A stretch of DNA of 64,000 bases from Saccopteryx bilineata (lineage: Eukaryota > Chordata > Mammalia > Chiroptera > Emballonuridae), in the NCBI RefSeq assembly GCF_036850765.1, contig NC_089490.1, positions 297,520,982 to 297,584,981 of the forward strand, read 5' to 3'. Both the position numbers and the translations under genes were made by a program. Within the stretch, counting starts at the first letter, position 1, and each line of letters opens with the position of its first letter. The notes below the pieces were generated by a model. That model worked only from the letters and a program-made list of their open reading frames with translations, searched no databases and was not told the DNA's origin. Shown piece by piece: positions 1-10,820 of the stretch.

Positions 1-1405
1 TTTCATCACTCAGGATTAATGGCTGGTGTTTCCCTTGAATCCATGTCCTACAGAGGTATGATTGTGCTAGAACACAAGAAGCATCTTCTCCTACTTGGAG
101 AAGTTCCAGTGGATGTGACTCCCACACATAACTGCCAATTGATGTGGATCACCATGCCCTTTACTGGTGCCTACCTTCTAGCTGATCCAGCCCAGCCAAA
201 CCAGGTGTTGAACCCATATAACATTAGTAAAGTTTCCCTTACCATAAACCAGCAAGCATAGGTCTGATTATTACAAAAGAAAAAAATTCCTTCTTCTGTT
301 GCGTGGTAATATGGCATCTTTATTAGAAAATTCTCAGTGGAATATGGTGTGCACACACACACACAAAGCTAATGCTATATAGTATAATGGTTTTTGTTAC
401 CATTTCCATTGCTTTAACAGAGATAGGAATTAAAGGCACAGTGCCATGAAGAGAGGAGAATCTGCCACTTGAAGGAAGACATCTGAAGTTTGCTGCCCAA
501 AGGCTTAGGTATTGATAGTGAAGTGAGAGATGGGAAGACATGGTCCATATGGGCAATAGAGCAGAAAAGCTAACACTAATCTGCTTCCAAAATTTTTATT
601 AGGATCACCCTAATGAAAATTTTGACTTTCAAATTTAAAAATGACTGTTTTAATTAGTTTTATAATTCCGCAATAACAATTTTCCAAAGGAAATCTTCAG
701 AACTCCCACATGCCTTCTTTACTCACAGTAAAAATCCTGCTCTTCTTGCTATGGTTAAATGTCTCTGGGCTTTACATAACAAACCTTTTTTTTTTTTTTT
801 TTTTTTTTTTTGCTAAACTCCAAAACTTAGAAAACATTTGCTTTGGGAAGAAAGTCTATAATAAAGGTCTTGGTCCAAAACCTCTGTCTAGTAGTTCTTC
901 TAAATGAAATCCAATGAAAGTGTACTGGTGAGTTTCATAGTTTATCTTGCCCTCAGTTTTCAGGAAAATGGCATTCACATCCCTTAGTTGGTTCAACAAG
1001 TACTTCATTGTTTGGTAATATTTAGACTTCTTCAGACACCTGAAGTTGAAATCAATGTGCTTTAAACAAAATAGCATTTATTCAACTCATCAAGAGACAA
1101 GTAGCATTTTTCTCTAAAGAAAGGAATATCAATGGCCATTTTCCAAACTTTATGTTTAACATATTATAAACTGAAGCTCGTAGACCTTCTGACTAAATAC
1201 CATAAAATGGGATTTTTAAATCAAGCCTTTATCAGGAGATTTCTCTGGGAATTTTTGTAAATCAACAGCAAAGAAATTCCTACACCATCTCTATTTGTCA
1301 TAAGAGAGTAAGAAATACATCTGATTTTCCTAATGAAAGGGCCACAGCCTGGAATTATAATAGGCGCTCACAGCAGCAGAATTTATCCAAACTATATGTA
1401 CCGTC
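1..1405. other. anonymous non-coding DNA
   Basis: I recognise no gene. A 26-base T run lies near 786-811 and a short CA run near 352-364. An 80-codon open frame on + (19-261) resembles no family I know and has no polyadenylation signal or splice context that I can see, so it is probably chance. The TTTA repeat beginning near 1420 belongs to the next SINE. Confidence 0.5.
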
Positions 1406-1417
1406 CCAGGATCTTTT

Positions 1418-1420
1418 CTT

Positions 1421-1463
<43 letters not shown>

Positions 1464-1840
1464 TATTTTTCTGAAGCTGGAAACGGGGAGAGACAGTCAG
1501 ACAGACTCCCGCATGCGCCCGACCGGGATCCACCCGGCACGCCCACCAGGGGTGACGCTCTGCCCACCAGGGGGCGATGCTCTGCCCCTCCGGGGCGTCG
1601 CTCTGCTGCGACCAGAGCCACTCTAGCGCCTGGGGCAGAGGCCAAGGAGCCATCCCCAGCGCTCGGGCCATCTTTGCTCCAATGGAGCCTTGGCTGTGGG
1701 AGGGGAAGAGAGAGACAGAGAGGAAGGAGGGGGGGTGGAGAAGCAAATAGGCGCTTCTCCTATGTGCCCTGGCCAGGAATCGAACCCGGGTCCCCCACAC
1801 ACCAGGCCGACGCTCTACCACTGAGCCAACCGGTCAGGGT
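1418..1840 (-). mobile_element. family-A tRNA-headed SINE, full length
   Basis: On the minus strand it starts with a tRNA-like head (box A 'TGGCTCAGTGGTAGAGCGTC', box B-like 'GGGTTCGATTCC'). The conserved body follows (AAGATGGCC..., a CTCF-like CACCAGGGGGCG core) and then a TAAA-rich tail, seen on + as a TTTA repeat. It is flanked by the 12-bp TSD CCAGGATCTTTT at 1406-1417 and 1841-1852. Open frames inside it are by-products. Confidence 0.9.
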
Positions 1841-1852
1841 CCAGGATCTTTT

Positions 1853-2199
1853 AATAAAATATTTATCTGAGCTCTAAATATGAGCCTACAAGTTTTAAAT
1901 AGGATGTAACTCTCATCCCTACCCTGTGAGAGTGCACACGTACACACACATGCACACATACTGTGCATGCATGTCTAGAAGAGCACTCATGACTGTTAAA
2001 ATTCAATAATTAATGTTTTGCCCTATTTATCATCTTTTATCAATAACTTGTTTAAAAACTTAGAATGTATGTCAGTATCTATGGATGACAAGGGGGAAGG
2101 TTGATTAGAGAGTAAAAATTTGGTGAACCATGAGTTACACCTCATAAGATAACTTGAAATATGGCTGAATGTAAAACCCAGATTTTCATCTAAAGAATC
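1853..2199. other. anonymous AT-rich DNA
   Basis: A short alternating purine-pyrimidine CA-rich patch lies near 1935-1970. I see nothing else. Confidence 0.4.
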
Positions 2200-3870
2200 A
2201 ACTGAAACTTCCAGTTTCTAGTTCTGTATGTAAGGAGTATGGAAGTTGACATTTTGTCCTAACAACAAGTAAAAAAACTGAACAGACTAAAGAATTAACA
2301 ACTTTCCTTAGATCTATAAGCGAAAGGAGGACAAGGGGCGAACCATTGCCCCAAAGATTGAAGAGACCAACAGGTGAAAAGTCATGGTTCCCTGTGGTTG
2401 GTTCCCATAAGGGGAACCAGCACCAGGAAGACATGAATTATAATTGACAAATTGTTGGGGCTCAATGTGTACAACTCTGAGAATTTAAAACTCCACAAAA
2501 CTTGATTCAAAATGGGTCACAGACCTAAATGCAAAATGAACAGCTATAAAACTCCTGGAAGGTAACACAGAAGAAAATCTAGATGACCTCTGTGTGATGA
2601 TGCCCTTTTCAATACAATAACAAAGACAAGAGCCATGAAAAAAAGTAACTGATAACTTGGACTTCATTAAAAGCAAAAACTTCTCTGTGAAAGACAATAT
2701 CAAGAGAATCAGAAGACAAGCCACAAGCTGAGTGAAAACATTTTCAAGACACATTTGATAAAGGACTGTTATCCAAATATACAAAGAACTCTTAAAACTC
2801 AATAATAAGAAAGCAATCTGATTTTAAAATGGGCCAAAGACCTCAATAATTACTTCACCAAAGAAGATATACAGATGTCAAATAAATATATTTGCATTTT
2901 CTTGATGACATATGAAGTTCCACATCATACATATGTCATTAGGGAAATGCAAATTCAAGCACCACTAAGATACCATTACACACCTATTATAATACCCTAA
3001 ATCCAAAACACTGACAACACCAAATGCTGGCAATGATGTGGAGCAATAGAAACTCTCATTGCTGGTGGGAATGCAAAGTGGTATGGCTACTTTGGAAGAC
3101 AGTTTGGCAGTTTCTTACAAAACTAAATACATTCTTACCTAATTATGCTCCTTAGTATTTATCCAAAGAAGTTTTATGTTCACTCAAAATCCTGCACAGG
3201 GATGTTTATAGTTTTATTTATAAACTTGGAAGCAACCAAGTTTTGGCAGTTATGAATACACCTTTTATTTTAGCCAAAAGGCTGAGAGAAAATCAGCAAT
3301 TATGAATAGATGGATGAATAAAATATGGTACATCCAGATGATAAAATATTATTCAGCATAAAAAAATAATGAGTTATCAAACCATGAAAAAACATGGAGC
3401 AAACTTAAATGTCTATTACTATGTGAAAGAAGCCAATCTGAGAAGGCTACATACTGTATGATTTCAACTATATGACATTTTGGAAAAGCCAAAACTATGG
3501 AGACAATAAAAAGATCAGGTTGCTGGGGAGAGCTGGTGAGGGAAAGACTAACAGGCAGAGCTGAAAGGTTTTTTGGGCAGTGAAAATACTCCGATGATAC
3601 CATAATGATTATACATTTATCAATATTCAGAGAATATACAACACCAAGAGTGAATGCTAATGTGAACCATGGATTTTGAGTGATTATTATATATTAATGT
3701 AGGTTTATTCTTGTGCTGATAAAAAGTGTATCATTCTGGTGAGTGATGTTGACAATGGAGCAGGCTACGAAGGGAGGGGGGCAAGAGTTATGTGGAAAAC
3801 CTCCATACCTCTCTCTCTTTTCCTGTGTACCTAAAGCTGCTCTAAACAAACAAAGAAACAAAAAGGTCTT
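2200..3870 (+). repeat. degraded LINE-1 fragment (ORF2 3' end and 3' UTR)
   Basis: From about 2490 the text has the wording of the end of L1 ORF2 and the 3' region: 'GGACTTCATTAAAAGCAAAA', 'CTCATTGCTGGTGGGAATGC', and later 'ATGGTACATCCAGATGATAA'. Stops in every frame show it is long dead. The 2200-2480 part shares wording with 19140-19230 (GAACCAGCACCAG..., TAATTGA) and may be a separate 5'-type L1 piece. The end near 3870 is approximate. Confidence 0.75.
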
Positions 3871-4229
3871 TAAAATATCAACTGCAAATGTGGGGAAGAG
3901 GGGAGACCTGTTTAGCATAGTTCTTTTAAAAGAATCATGAAATTTGAAAATTTGAAACTCAGGACAACTTCTTGTGTTCATTCATATTCTCCTTCTTTCT
4001 CTTATTCTCACTCTCAGTGTCTTTTCTTTCTGCCCTTCTGTCTTCCTGTCTTTTTTCCTGTCTTTTCTTTCTTTTCTTTTCCTCTTTCTCCCTCCCTCTC
4101 CCTCTTCCTGCTTTCTTCCTTAAGACCCACTCTCCAAGTCTCCCTGAATCACCACAGCCTAAATAGGCTCCTCAATTCTAGGTCTGCTTTACTTTCACTC
4201 ATTCTCCCTTTACCCGCTGCCGGGGGATC
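3871..4229. other. pyrimidine-rich anonymous DNA
   Basis: A TTCT/CCTT-rich tract at about 3985-4120 gives spurious Ser/Leu/Phe-rich open frames. No gene is seen. Confidence 0.5.
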
Positions 4230-4500
4230 TGACTAAAAAGCAAGCATTACTAAGTTGCTTCCCTGCTTAAAATACTTCAGTGACTATCTATAGTGCTCAG
4301 TATAAAGTTCCAACACCATAAGCACATCAGGGTCTTTTGGGTCTGGGTCCTGTCTATAAACTACAGGCCCTTCTCTAGTCTGCTCTTCCATTATCCCACC
4401 AGGTACTGTTTTCTCTCTTCTTATATTTCATCTTAAAGTGTCACACTTTTATATTTCTATGCTTCTCCTATTGCTCAATGCAAATATCTCTTCTCCTTCA
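4230..4500 (+). repeat. LINE-2 (L2) fragment
   Basis: Typical L2 3'-region wording such as 'CCCTGCTTAAAATACTTCAG', followed by 'AAAGTTCCAACACCATAAG', '...TCTGGGTCCTGTCTATAA' and 'CTGCTCTTCCATTATCCC'. It is ancient and diverged, and its boundaries are approximate. Confidence 0.6.
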
Positions 4501-4727
4501 ACCACCAAATTAGGTGATCCTTTAGGAAAACAAAAATCTTTAATGCATCCACTATGTATTCTACAACGTGTAGTATATACTTTTGTTTAGCGTTAATTGC
4601 ATCAAACACTTTCTTCATTACACTATAAATTTTTTGAGTTTAGTATCTGATTAGTACTTGCCTTTGCAAATTCAAAGGGTAACATAATACCAGCACAGAA
4701 TAACTCCTCAAAAATTTTTGTGAATTG

Positions 4728-5125
4728 GCCCTGGCCGGTTGGCTCAGCGGTAGAGCGTCGGCCTAGCGTGCGGAGGACCCGGGTTCGATTCCCAGCCAGG
4801 GCACACAGGAGAGCACACATTTGCTTCTCCACCCCTCCGCTGCGCTTTCCTCTCTGTCTCTCTCTTCCCCTCCCGCAGCCAAGGCTCCATTGGAGCAAAG
4901 ATGGCCCGGGCGCTGGGGATGGCTCTGTGGCCTCTGCCCCAGGCGCTAGAGTGGCTCTGGTCGCAACATGGCGATGCCCAGGATGGGCAGAGCATCGCCC
5001 CCTGGTGGGCAGAGCGTCGCCCCATGGTGGGCGTGCCGGGTGGATCCCGGTCGGGCGCATGCGGGAGTCTGTCTGACTGTCTCTCCCTGTTTCCAGCTTC
5101 AGAAAAATGGAAAGAAAAAAAAAAA
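4728..5125 (+). mobile_element. family-A tRNA-headed SINE, full length
   Basis: It has the head 'GCCCTGGCCGGTTGGCTCAG', box B 'GGTTCGATTCCC', the full body and an A-rich tail. TSD TTTTGTGAATTG lies at 4716-4727 and 5126-5137. One CTCF-like core (GCCCCCTGGTGGGC) lies at about 4997-5010. Confidence 0.92.
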
Positions 5126-5137
5126 TTTTGTGAATTG

Positions 5138-6135
5138 AAGAAGTAAATGAACAATGATCGTCCCGAAAACTATGTTGTATGAATTGACAAAGGATGTTTG
5201 TGCTGTAAGAAAGAAGGCTTTGTGAGCCATAGTAACCAATTTTGAATGTGCACAATAAAGAGACATTCCATTTGGTTACAAAGGACTGCATGGGATAAAT
5301 GAGTAGAAACTACAGGAAGTGTATTTCTGCTCAGTGTATAATTAGAACTTTTACCAATGGGATAGTTCCCCTGAGGTAGGATGTTCACTTTCGATAGAAC
5401 TGTTCAAGCAAATCTTGAATGTGTTTCTTCAGCAAATGGATGGTAGATAAAGAATTTGTAAGATTTCTTCCAACTCTAAGGTTTTTTAAATTTCAAAATG
5501 AACATTTAGTAGACAAATTATAAAACATTTGCTTTAATTGGAGGAACTATTGTCCAAGAGGAAAGAAGGCTAAAGCACAAAGAAGTGGGCCATGAAAAAA
5601 AGCACAGTTTATTATATATATCTAGCGTTAAGATAAGGGCACCAACGTACTTAGATAAACGCTATTCTAAGCTGTTACTGAGGTTCCATAATATAGTACA
5701 ATTCTGAGAGCAAGTGGTTCAGAAAAACAAGTAACTGCTATTTGCACAGACCTCCTATCCTAACCCTAAAAGTTTTATGCACTGACAATGACTAAGAGGT
5801 TTGAAATATAAAATCAAATACATTATATTCTAGCTCTTTTACTGTCCAAGAATAGCCAGGTCTTTCAATAAAGGAAAACTCAATAAATTACAGTTACAAA
5901 GAGCAACTGAATCACACAAGCAGCTCCTGGCTGCCACCAGAAAGATCAGAGGAAGTTACTATTAGAAACTTGGGAAAGACATATGAGAAACCACAGCAAA
6001 GACCTTGGGTATTTAAGAACTGAAATAGCTTCCATGTGGGTTTAAAGTCATAGCCAAATTTGTCCAAATGTAGACTACACTGAATGCACAGAGTTAGACT
6101 GATGCAAAATTCGTAAATAAGAGATGCAGGGAAAA
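5138..6135. other. anonymous non-coding DNA
   Basis: I see no gene or clear repeat. 'TTCCAACTCTAAGGTT' near 5467 could be an old MIR-type scrap. Confidence 0.4.
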
Positions 6136-6248
6136 GGAAACCCTTAGAAAATGCAGATGTAGGTACTGAGGAACTAAAGGAGGGGCACAAAGGAAATCCT
6201 TAGAAAATGCAGATGTAGGTACTGAGGAACTAAAGGAGGGGGCACAGA
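6136..6248. repeat. 56-bp tandem duplication
   Basis: A block beginning 'GGAAACCCTTAGAAAATGCA' at 6136-6191 is repeated at 6192-6248 with about three changes. It is a simple local duplication lying just before a hAT element. Confidence 0.9.
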
Positions 6249-6305
6249 GGGCATTTCTGCCAGAGAAAACTGCACACTTCACTTTTCCTGAGCTATAACA
6301 TAAGG

Positions 6306-6635
6306 CAGGGGTCCCCAAACATTTTACACAGGGGACCAGTTCACTGTCCCTCAGACCATTGGAGGGCCAGACTATAAAAAAACTATGAACAAATCCCTAT
6401 GCACACTGCACAGATCTTATTTTAAAGTAAAAAAAACAAAATGGGAACAAATACAATATTTAAAATAAAGAACAAGTAAATTTAAATCAACCAACTGACC
6501 AGTATTTCAATGGGAACTATGCTCCTCTCACTGACCACCAATGAAAGAGGTGCCCCTTCCGGAAGTGCGGTGGGGGCCAGATAAATGGCCTTAGGGGGCC
6601 GCATGTGGCCCAGGGCCGTAGTTTGGGGACCCCTG
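6306..6635. mobile_element. non-autonomous hAT element (330 bp)
   Basis: The terminal inverted repeats are CAGGGGTCCCCAAAC (6306) and GTTTGGGGACCCCTG (ending 6635). The flanking 8-bp TSD is ACATAAGG at 6298-6305 and ATATAAGG at 6636-6643, with one mismatch; 8 bp is the hAT hallmark. There is no coding sequence, so it is a MITE-type derivative mobilised in trans. Confidence 0.9.
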
Positions 6636-6643
6636 ATATAAGG

Positions 6644-7306
6644 TCTGCATTTCACACAAAATTAAAGAACTCTTCTAGCACATAAAGGTTACAGGAAAAT
6701 GCTTTATTTCACCATAAATATTTCTATTTTAAGACACACTCCAAACAACAAAAAGATTTTTAAGAAGTCAGGCTCAAATACATATCTGTGTTTAGCGTCT
6801 CCTTCAAATTCAAAAGGGTCAAAAAAAAAATTTTAAAGGGTCATTTCAAATAAGCAACTTGAGGAAACATTTCCAAAGGGCCACAGAACATTTGTCAGAA
6901 GCCTCTAGATGATCCTATATCTCACCTTGCTCTCACTTTACATGGCCCGAGCCCAGTAATGGGATTGAAATAATTTAACAGTTGGTCCTCTGCCCTAATG
7001 ACCATTTAAAGTATAAAAAATATATACTGAAAGGTAGATTATTATTTCATGCGTTTAATACTTAAATAAGAACAATAAAAGAGGTACACAAAACTAGATT
7101 ATATTATAAGAGTTTTAAAATATTAATGAAAAAATATTAACTAATACCTGACAAAAAACAATAAAACTGTTATTTAAGATATTCCCATATTGCTTCTTGA
7201 CTGGTGTCTTCACTTGCAATTTTGTCACCTGTGGACGGAATGAACATTATACTATGGATGCTTAGAATACGCAGCTATGCAGATGAACATTCAAAAAGAA
7301 TAAGGC
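6644..7306. other. anonymous AT-rich DNA
   Basis: No gene or repeat recognised. Confidence 0.4.
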
Positions 7307-7668
7307 GCCCTGGCCGGTTGGCTCAGTGGTAGAGTGTCGGCCTGGTGTGCAGGAGTCCCAGGTTTGATTCCCAGCCAGGGCACACAGGAGAAGCACCCAT
7401 CTGCTTCTCCACCTCTCTCCCTCTCCTTCCTCTTTGTTTCTCTCTTCCCCTCCCACAGCCAAGGCTCCATTGGAGCAAAGATGGCCTGGGCGCTGAGGAT
7501 GGCTCTGTGGCCTCTGCCTCAGGCACTAGAATGACTCTGGTTGCAACAGAGCAACGCCCCAGATGGGCAGAGCATCGCCCCCTGGTGGGCATGCCAGGTG
7601 GATCCTAGTCGGGCATAGCAGGAGTCTGTCTGCCTCCCCATTTCCAACTTCAGGAAAAAAAAAATACA
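7307..7668 (+). mobile_element. family-A SINE
   Basis: tRNA-like head from 7307, box B-like 'GGTTTGATTCCC', shared body, single CTCF-like core at about 7577-7590, then an A-run. This copy carries the single-core 3' body rather than the double-core form. Confidence 0.9.
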
Positions 7669-7739
7669 AATTTGATTTCCACATTGGGCAGCTGCCCAGG
7701 AGCCCACCTTAGAGAGAACCCTGGTTACAAGTGCCATTT

Positions 7740-7821
7740 TAACAACCGGTTCGCCAAACTCAACAAAAAATTAGGTCTCTGTTCTGCCGAACTGGTGCAA
7801 ACCAGCTGAATCCCACCACTG
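7740..7821. mobile_element. possible end of a hAT MITE
   Basis: The sequence ends GGATTCAGC... as seen in reverse (CAGTGGTGGGATTCAGC), with AACCGGTT-type wording near 7743. It resembles the end of small hAT elements, but the opposite end and a TSD were not found. Confidence 0.35.
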
Positions 7822-8266
7822 CCTGAGCCCCAGAAGCTCTCTTCCAGGAAGGCTTCTCCCTGAAAGGGCAGAATCCCCACCTTCTTCTGGGACTCAGTAG
7901 GCACATACTATAAGCACATTCACTGAAAAGTGCCTATGTGCAGCCTGGTACTCAGTTGGTTCTCAACAAAAGCTCATAGAATGAACAAACATACCTGAGG
8001 TAAGTGGAGGCAGTCTGGCTCAATGCCCTTTCCTTTTGAACAAATTTAGAAATCTTCAGATACAATATTTTGGAATTCAAATTAGGTTCTCTAGCACAGT
8101 ACAATTTGAAACAGCCCCTAGAATATTTATATTAGCACATCTTTGAACATTACCTTGTGAAATGATTCAGACTAGAAATTATTCAAATACAGAAACTTTA
8201 CTATTTCCTCAAATTTATTCCTGAATATTGTTTCCAATGCCCTAATCTCCTAACCAGTTCCCCATC
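7822..8266. other. anonymous DNA
   Basis: The bases near 7905-7990 ('CACATACTATAAGCACATTC', 'GTTCTCAACAAAAGCTC') look like an L2 or MIR tail. No gene seen. Confidence 0.35.
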
Positions 8267-8599
8267 CCTTAACCCAGGGGTTCTCAAACATTTTGAAGTT
8301 GGGGCTCATTTAAAATCCTACAAATAATTGTAGGTGTACTATATACAAATTTCTGAGAAATACATTATAATAATTAAGTCAAATATTAAAGAAAAAATAT
8401 AAAGTCCAAGCGTGCTTTTATGGTAATTAAACAAAATAAATATGACAAAATTAAATTTATTCTGACATTAAAAAACATTTTTATGTTACATGTTTGGAGT
8501 TAAGCTTTTTAGAATTTGTAAAAAAGAAGGGTTAAAAAATTTAAAAACGACAAAAAGTTATCTTTTTATATATATATATAGATAGATAGATACATTCTT

Positions 8600-9060
8600 A
8601 GTAAGATTTAGTAAATTCAGCAGGTCCCAGTGCGAATGTGTTAAGTTTTTCATTCTTGTGTTTATGAGAAACATGAGCCTGATGTGCCCTAGTGATTTCT
8701 TCAATGTTTGGGCACATATTTGAAAGGCAAACTCTCATTTCCTCGTCAATACATTGAAGGATTCCTCTCTTTTTACTCTTAATTGTGTTGAGGGTAGAAA
8801 ATCCTAATTCACATACATAGGATTTATGTGAATAAATCAGGCAGTGAAAATTGTAGTGAAATGTTCAAAGCTTTTTAAGATATTTCCACATATTCTTCTT
8901 TTATATAAATCAAAAAGCTTCAAGAGACAATTTCTTATGTTTAATCATCAATCCACGATCAGCGAATATAGCTGCCAGTTATTCTTCTTCTGTTAATGTT
9001 AAACCAAAATCATTTGAAGCTTCCATGAATGGGTTTCTAATCCAATTGTATTGTTCAGTG
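8600..9060 (-). pseudogene. remnant of hAT-family transposase C-terminal region
   Basis: Reading the minus strand, 9044-9027 encodes WIRNPF, followed by a segment like ASNDFGLTLTEEE and then an in-frame stop at 8981-8979. Further on, about 8819-8791 gives YLCELGFSTL and then a KSKKRG-like stretch, the conserved block of the hAT C-terminal dimerisation region in Charlie/ZBED-type transposases. Frames change and several stops intervene, so no protein can be made. The N-terminal BED finger and most of the catalytic RNase H-like fold are absent. The assignment rests on remembered family motifs, not on a search. Confidence 0.8.
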
Positions 9061-9335
9061 TTAAGTGATGAAAAATGCTAAAAATTAAATTCTGCCCGTT
9101 AGCCTTCAAGTCCTCTTTTATTTACACTTAACTTTTGCTCACTTCCAGAATTGGATTTTTCAATATCATGCTCTCTTTAAGAAATCTATTCATTGTATTT
9201 GGGTGTATTTATCTAAAAATAATATAATGATGTGTTAATAATAAATATAATAATGATGTGTTAACAAAAAGAGTGGTATTTCCGTAATGAAATGGTATAA
9301 TAGAGTAACTATATTTATTTTTATATCTGGGCACA

Positions 9336-9749
9336 TGCTGCGAACCAGTGCAGCTAGTAATTCCAGGTCCCGAGTGGGAATGGTGTGGAATTAAGAAAAT
9401 ACATGGAATTAAGAAAATATGGGGTCAGAAGGGCCCTGTAATTGGTGCTGGCAAGAACAAAGCTTGCCCAAAAACCGCATTTTGCTTTATTTATGGGGCA
9501 AAGTGAGGCCATTAGCAAATCTTAACTTTACACCAAACAAAGGATAGAAGAAACTTGCCTCCAGTCTTTCCGGGGAACAAGGAGGGTAGTGTAAATAATC
9601 CAGAACCACAGCTTAACATCCTTTTGCAACCTAATCAGGCAAGTGAGGTGGGGGGTTGGGCAGACTGTCAGCTTACAGCCAATTCCCCACACCTCTGTCC
9701 CCCAAAACTCTAAACTCCAAAAATCCTATTGATTTTTTGGTCCCCAACA
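9336..9749. mobile_element. solo LTR of an endogenous retrovirus
   Basis: It begins TGCTGCG and ends CCCCAACA, giving the TG...CA termini of an LTR. It is flanked by a perfect 6-bp TSD, GGCACA, at 9330-9335 and 9750-9755. At 414 bp with no internal viral genes, it fits a provirus reduced by LTR-LTR recombination. It sits inside the hAT element, so it is younger. The family is not identified. Confidence 0.85.
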
Positions 9750-9844
9750 GGCACATATTTCTCTAGAATACCATAGGGCACACCTGGAAATCTAGGGTGC
9801 ACCAGTGCACCCTGGTGCACACTTTGAGAACCACTGCCTTAACC

Positions 9845-10640
9845 TAATGCTAGTGTACCGGTAAACAGCTGCGCAGGCCCACTTTTTCAAGTTATCTTTC
9901 CCTTACAGCAATGATGAATTTTCACAAACTTATCCAAACACTTCTCCCCATCTAGGCTCCTTTTGGGATCAGTAAGAGAACCGTTTAATGTATCTGGTCC
10001 TTAATTAAGGTTGTGGTTATGGCCACGAATGCACTTTCCCTCTAACCAATATAATTGCCTTTACAGAGTGTCTAATATTTTCATTAAATAAACAGATAGG
10101 TTCCCAAGCCTCAGTCCCTCCTGAGGTAACAGCACATGGTTAGATAGAAGGTTCTCTGTACCGAGTCTCCCCCCCTCTCCTATCTCAACCACACGTACAC
10201 TGTAGTGGACCAACATCGCAACTTGGGCTACAAGGAAAGATGAGCTAGCAAAGCGCATGAATTTCTTTTTTTTTTTTACACTAACAGCCTGGTTTCCATT
10301 ATCTTCATACAGATTTCTTTTAGGGCCTGGCAATTTTCAAATGTTTTGTTATGAAGTTTGGAATGTGTCTTAAAATATAAATATTTATGATGAAGAAAAA
10401 CAAAGTCATACTGTTTTACAGTCACCACTCCTTTCTGGACATCATAAGTGCATTTATTGCAAACAGAGTTCTCCCAGTGTGAAGAAAGAAGCAAGTGCAC
10501 GAGGCATAGCTCTGAAAGCTCCGAGGAGAAAGAGCCCAGCTCTACATTCTCTTTACAGGAACTAGCATTGCTGCTCAAGGACACTTAATACCCCAAGGCA
10601 GTTTACTAATGATCTTCCTATCTTAACTTTTTCAAATCAT
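9845..10640. other. anonymous DNA
   Basis: Open frames on the minus strand (10061-10333, 10276-10584) match no family I know. No repeat recognised. Confidence 0.4.
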
Positions 10641-10820
10641 TTTTTTTTAATTTATCAATTTGAGGGCGGGGGAGAGAGAGAGAGAGAAACATCAATTTGT
10701 TGTTCCACTTACTTATGCATTCATTGGCTGATTCTTGTATGTGCCCTGACTGAGGATCAAACCCATAATCTTGGCATATCAGGATGATGCTCTAACCAAC
10801 TGAGCTATTTGGCCAGGACC
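10641..10820 (-). mobile_element. VES-like tRNA-derived SINE
   Basis: In reverse it reads GTCCTGGCCAAATAGCTCAG (head), with a box B-like region, then GTGCACATACAAG-type wording, a (CT)n stretch and an A tail. It is an older, diverged copy of the bat VES type. Confidence 0.75.

Larger units (their letters stand above)
8275..9836 (-). mobile_element. hAT DNA transposon with decayed transposase, interrupted by a solo LTR
   Basis: The ends are inverted (CAGGGGTTCTCAAA at 8275; TTTGAGAACCACTG ending 9836). A perfect 8-bp TSD, CCTTAACC, lies at 8267-8274 and 9837-9844. The minus strand retains hAT transposase C-terminal motifs. Removing the 414-bp LTR and one TSD copy leaves about 1.14 kb, so this is an internally deleted copy of a longer autonomous element. 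Confidence 0.93.

Noticed and set aside
3972..4236. Hydrophobic Ser/Phe/Leu-rich small protein
   Set aside because: Low-complexity TTCT/CCTT sequence with two overlapping frames and no gene context.
4737..4800. tRNA genes at SINE heads
   Set aside because: A and B box-like sequences exist, but there is no complete cloverleaf with acceptor stem and anticodon arm as a discrete gene; each continues into the SINE body.
4623..5291. 222-codon minus-strand open frame (and similar long frames at 1453-1821, 7323-7592, 25053-25532, 47067-47560, 50560-50766, 52283-52567, 57531-57941)
   Set aside because: They coincide with family-A SINEs. The same peptides recur in every copy in all orientations, so they are by-products of a GC-rich repeat with few stops.
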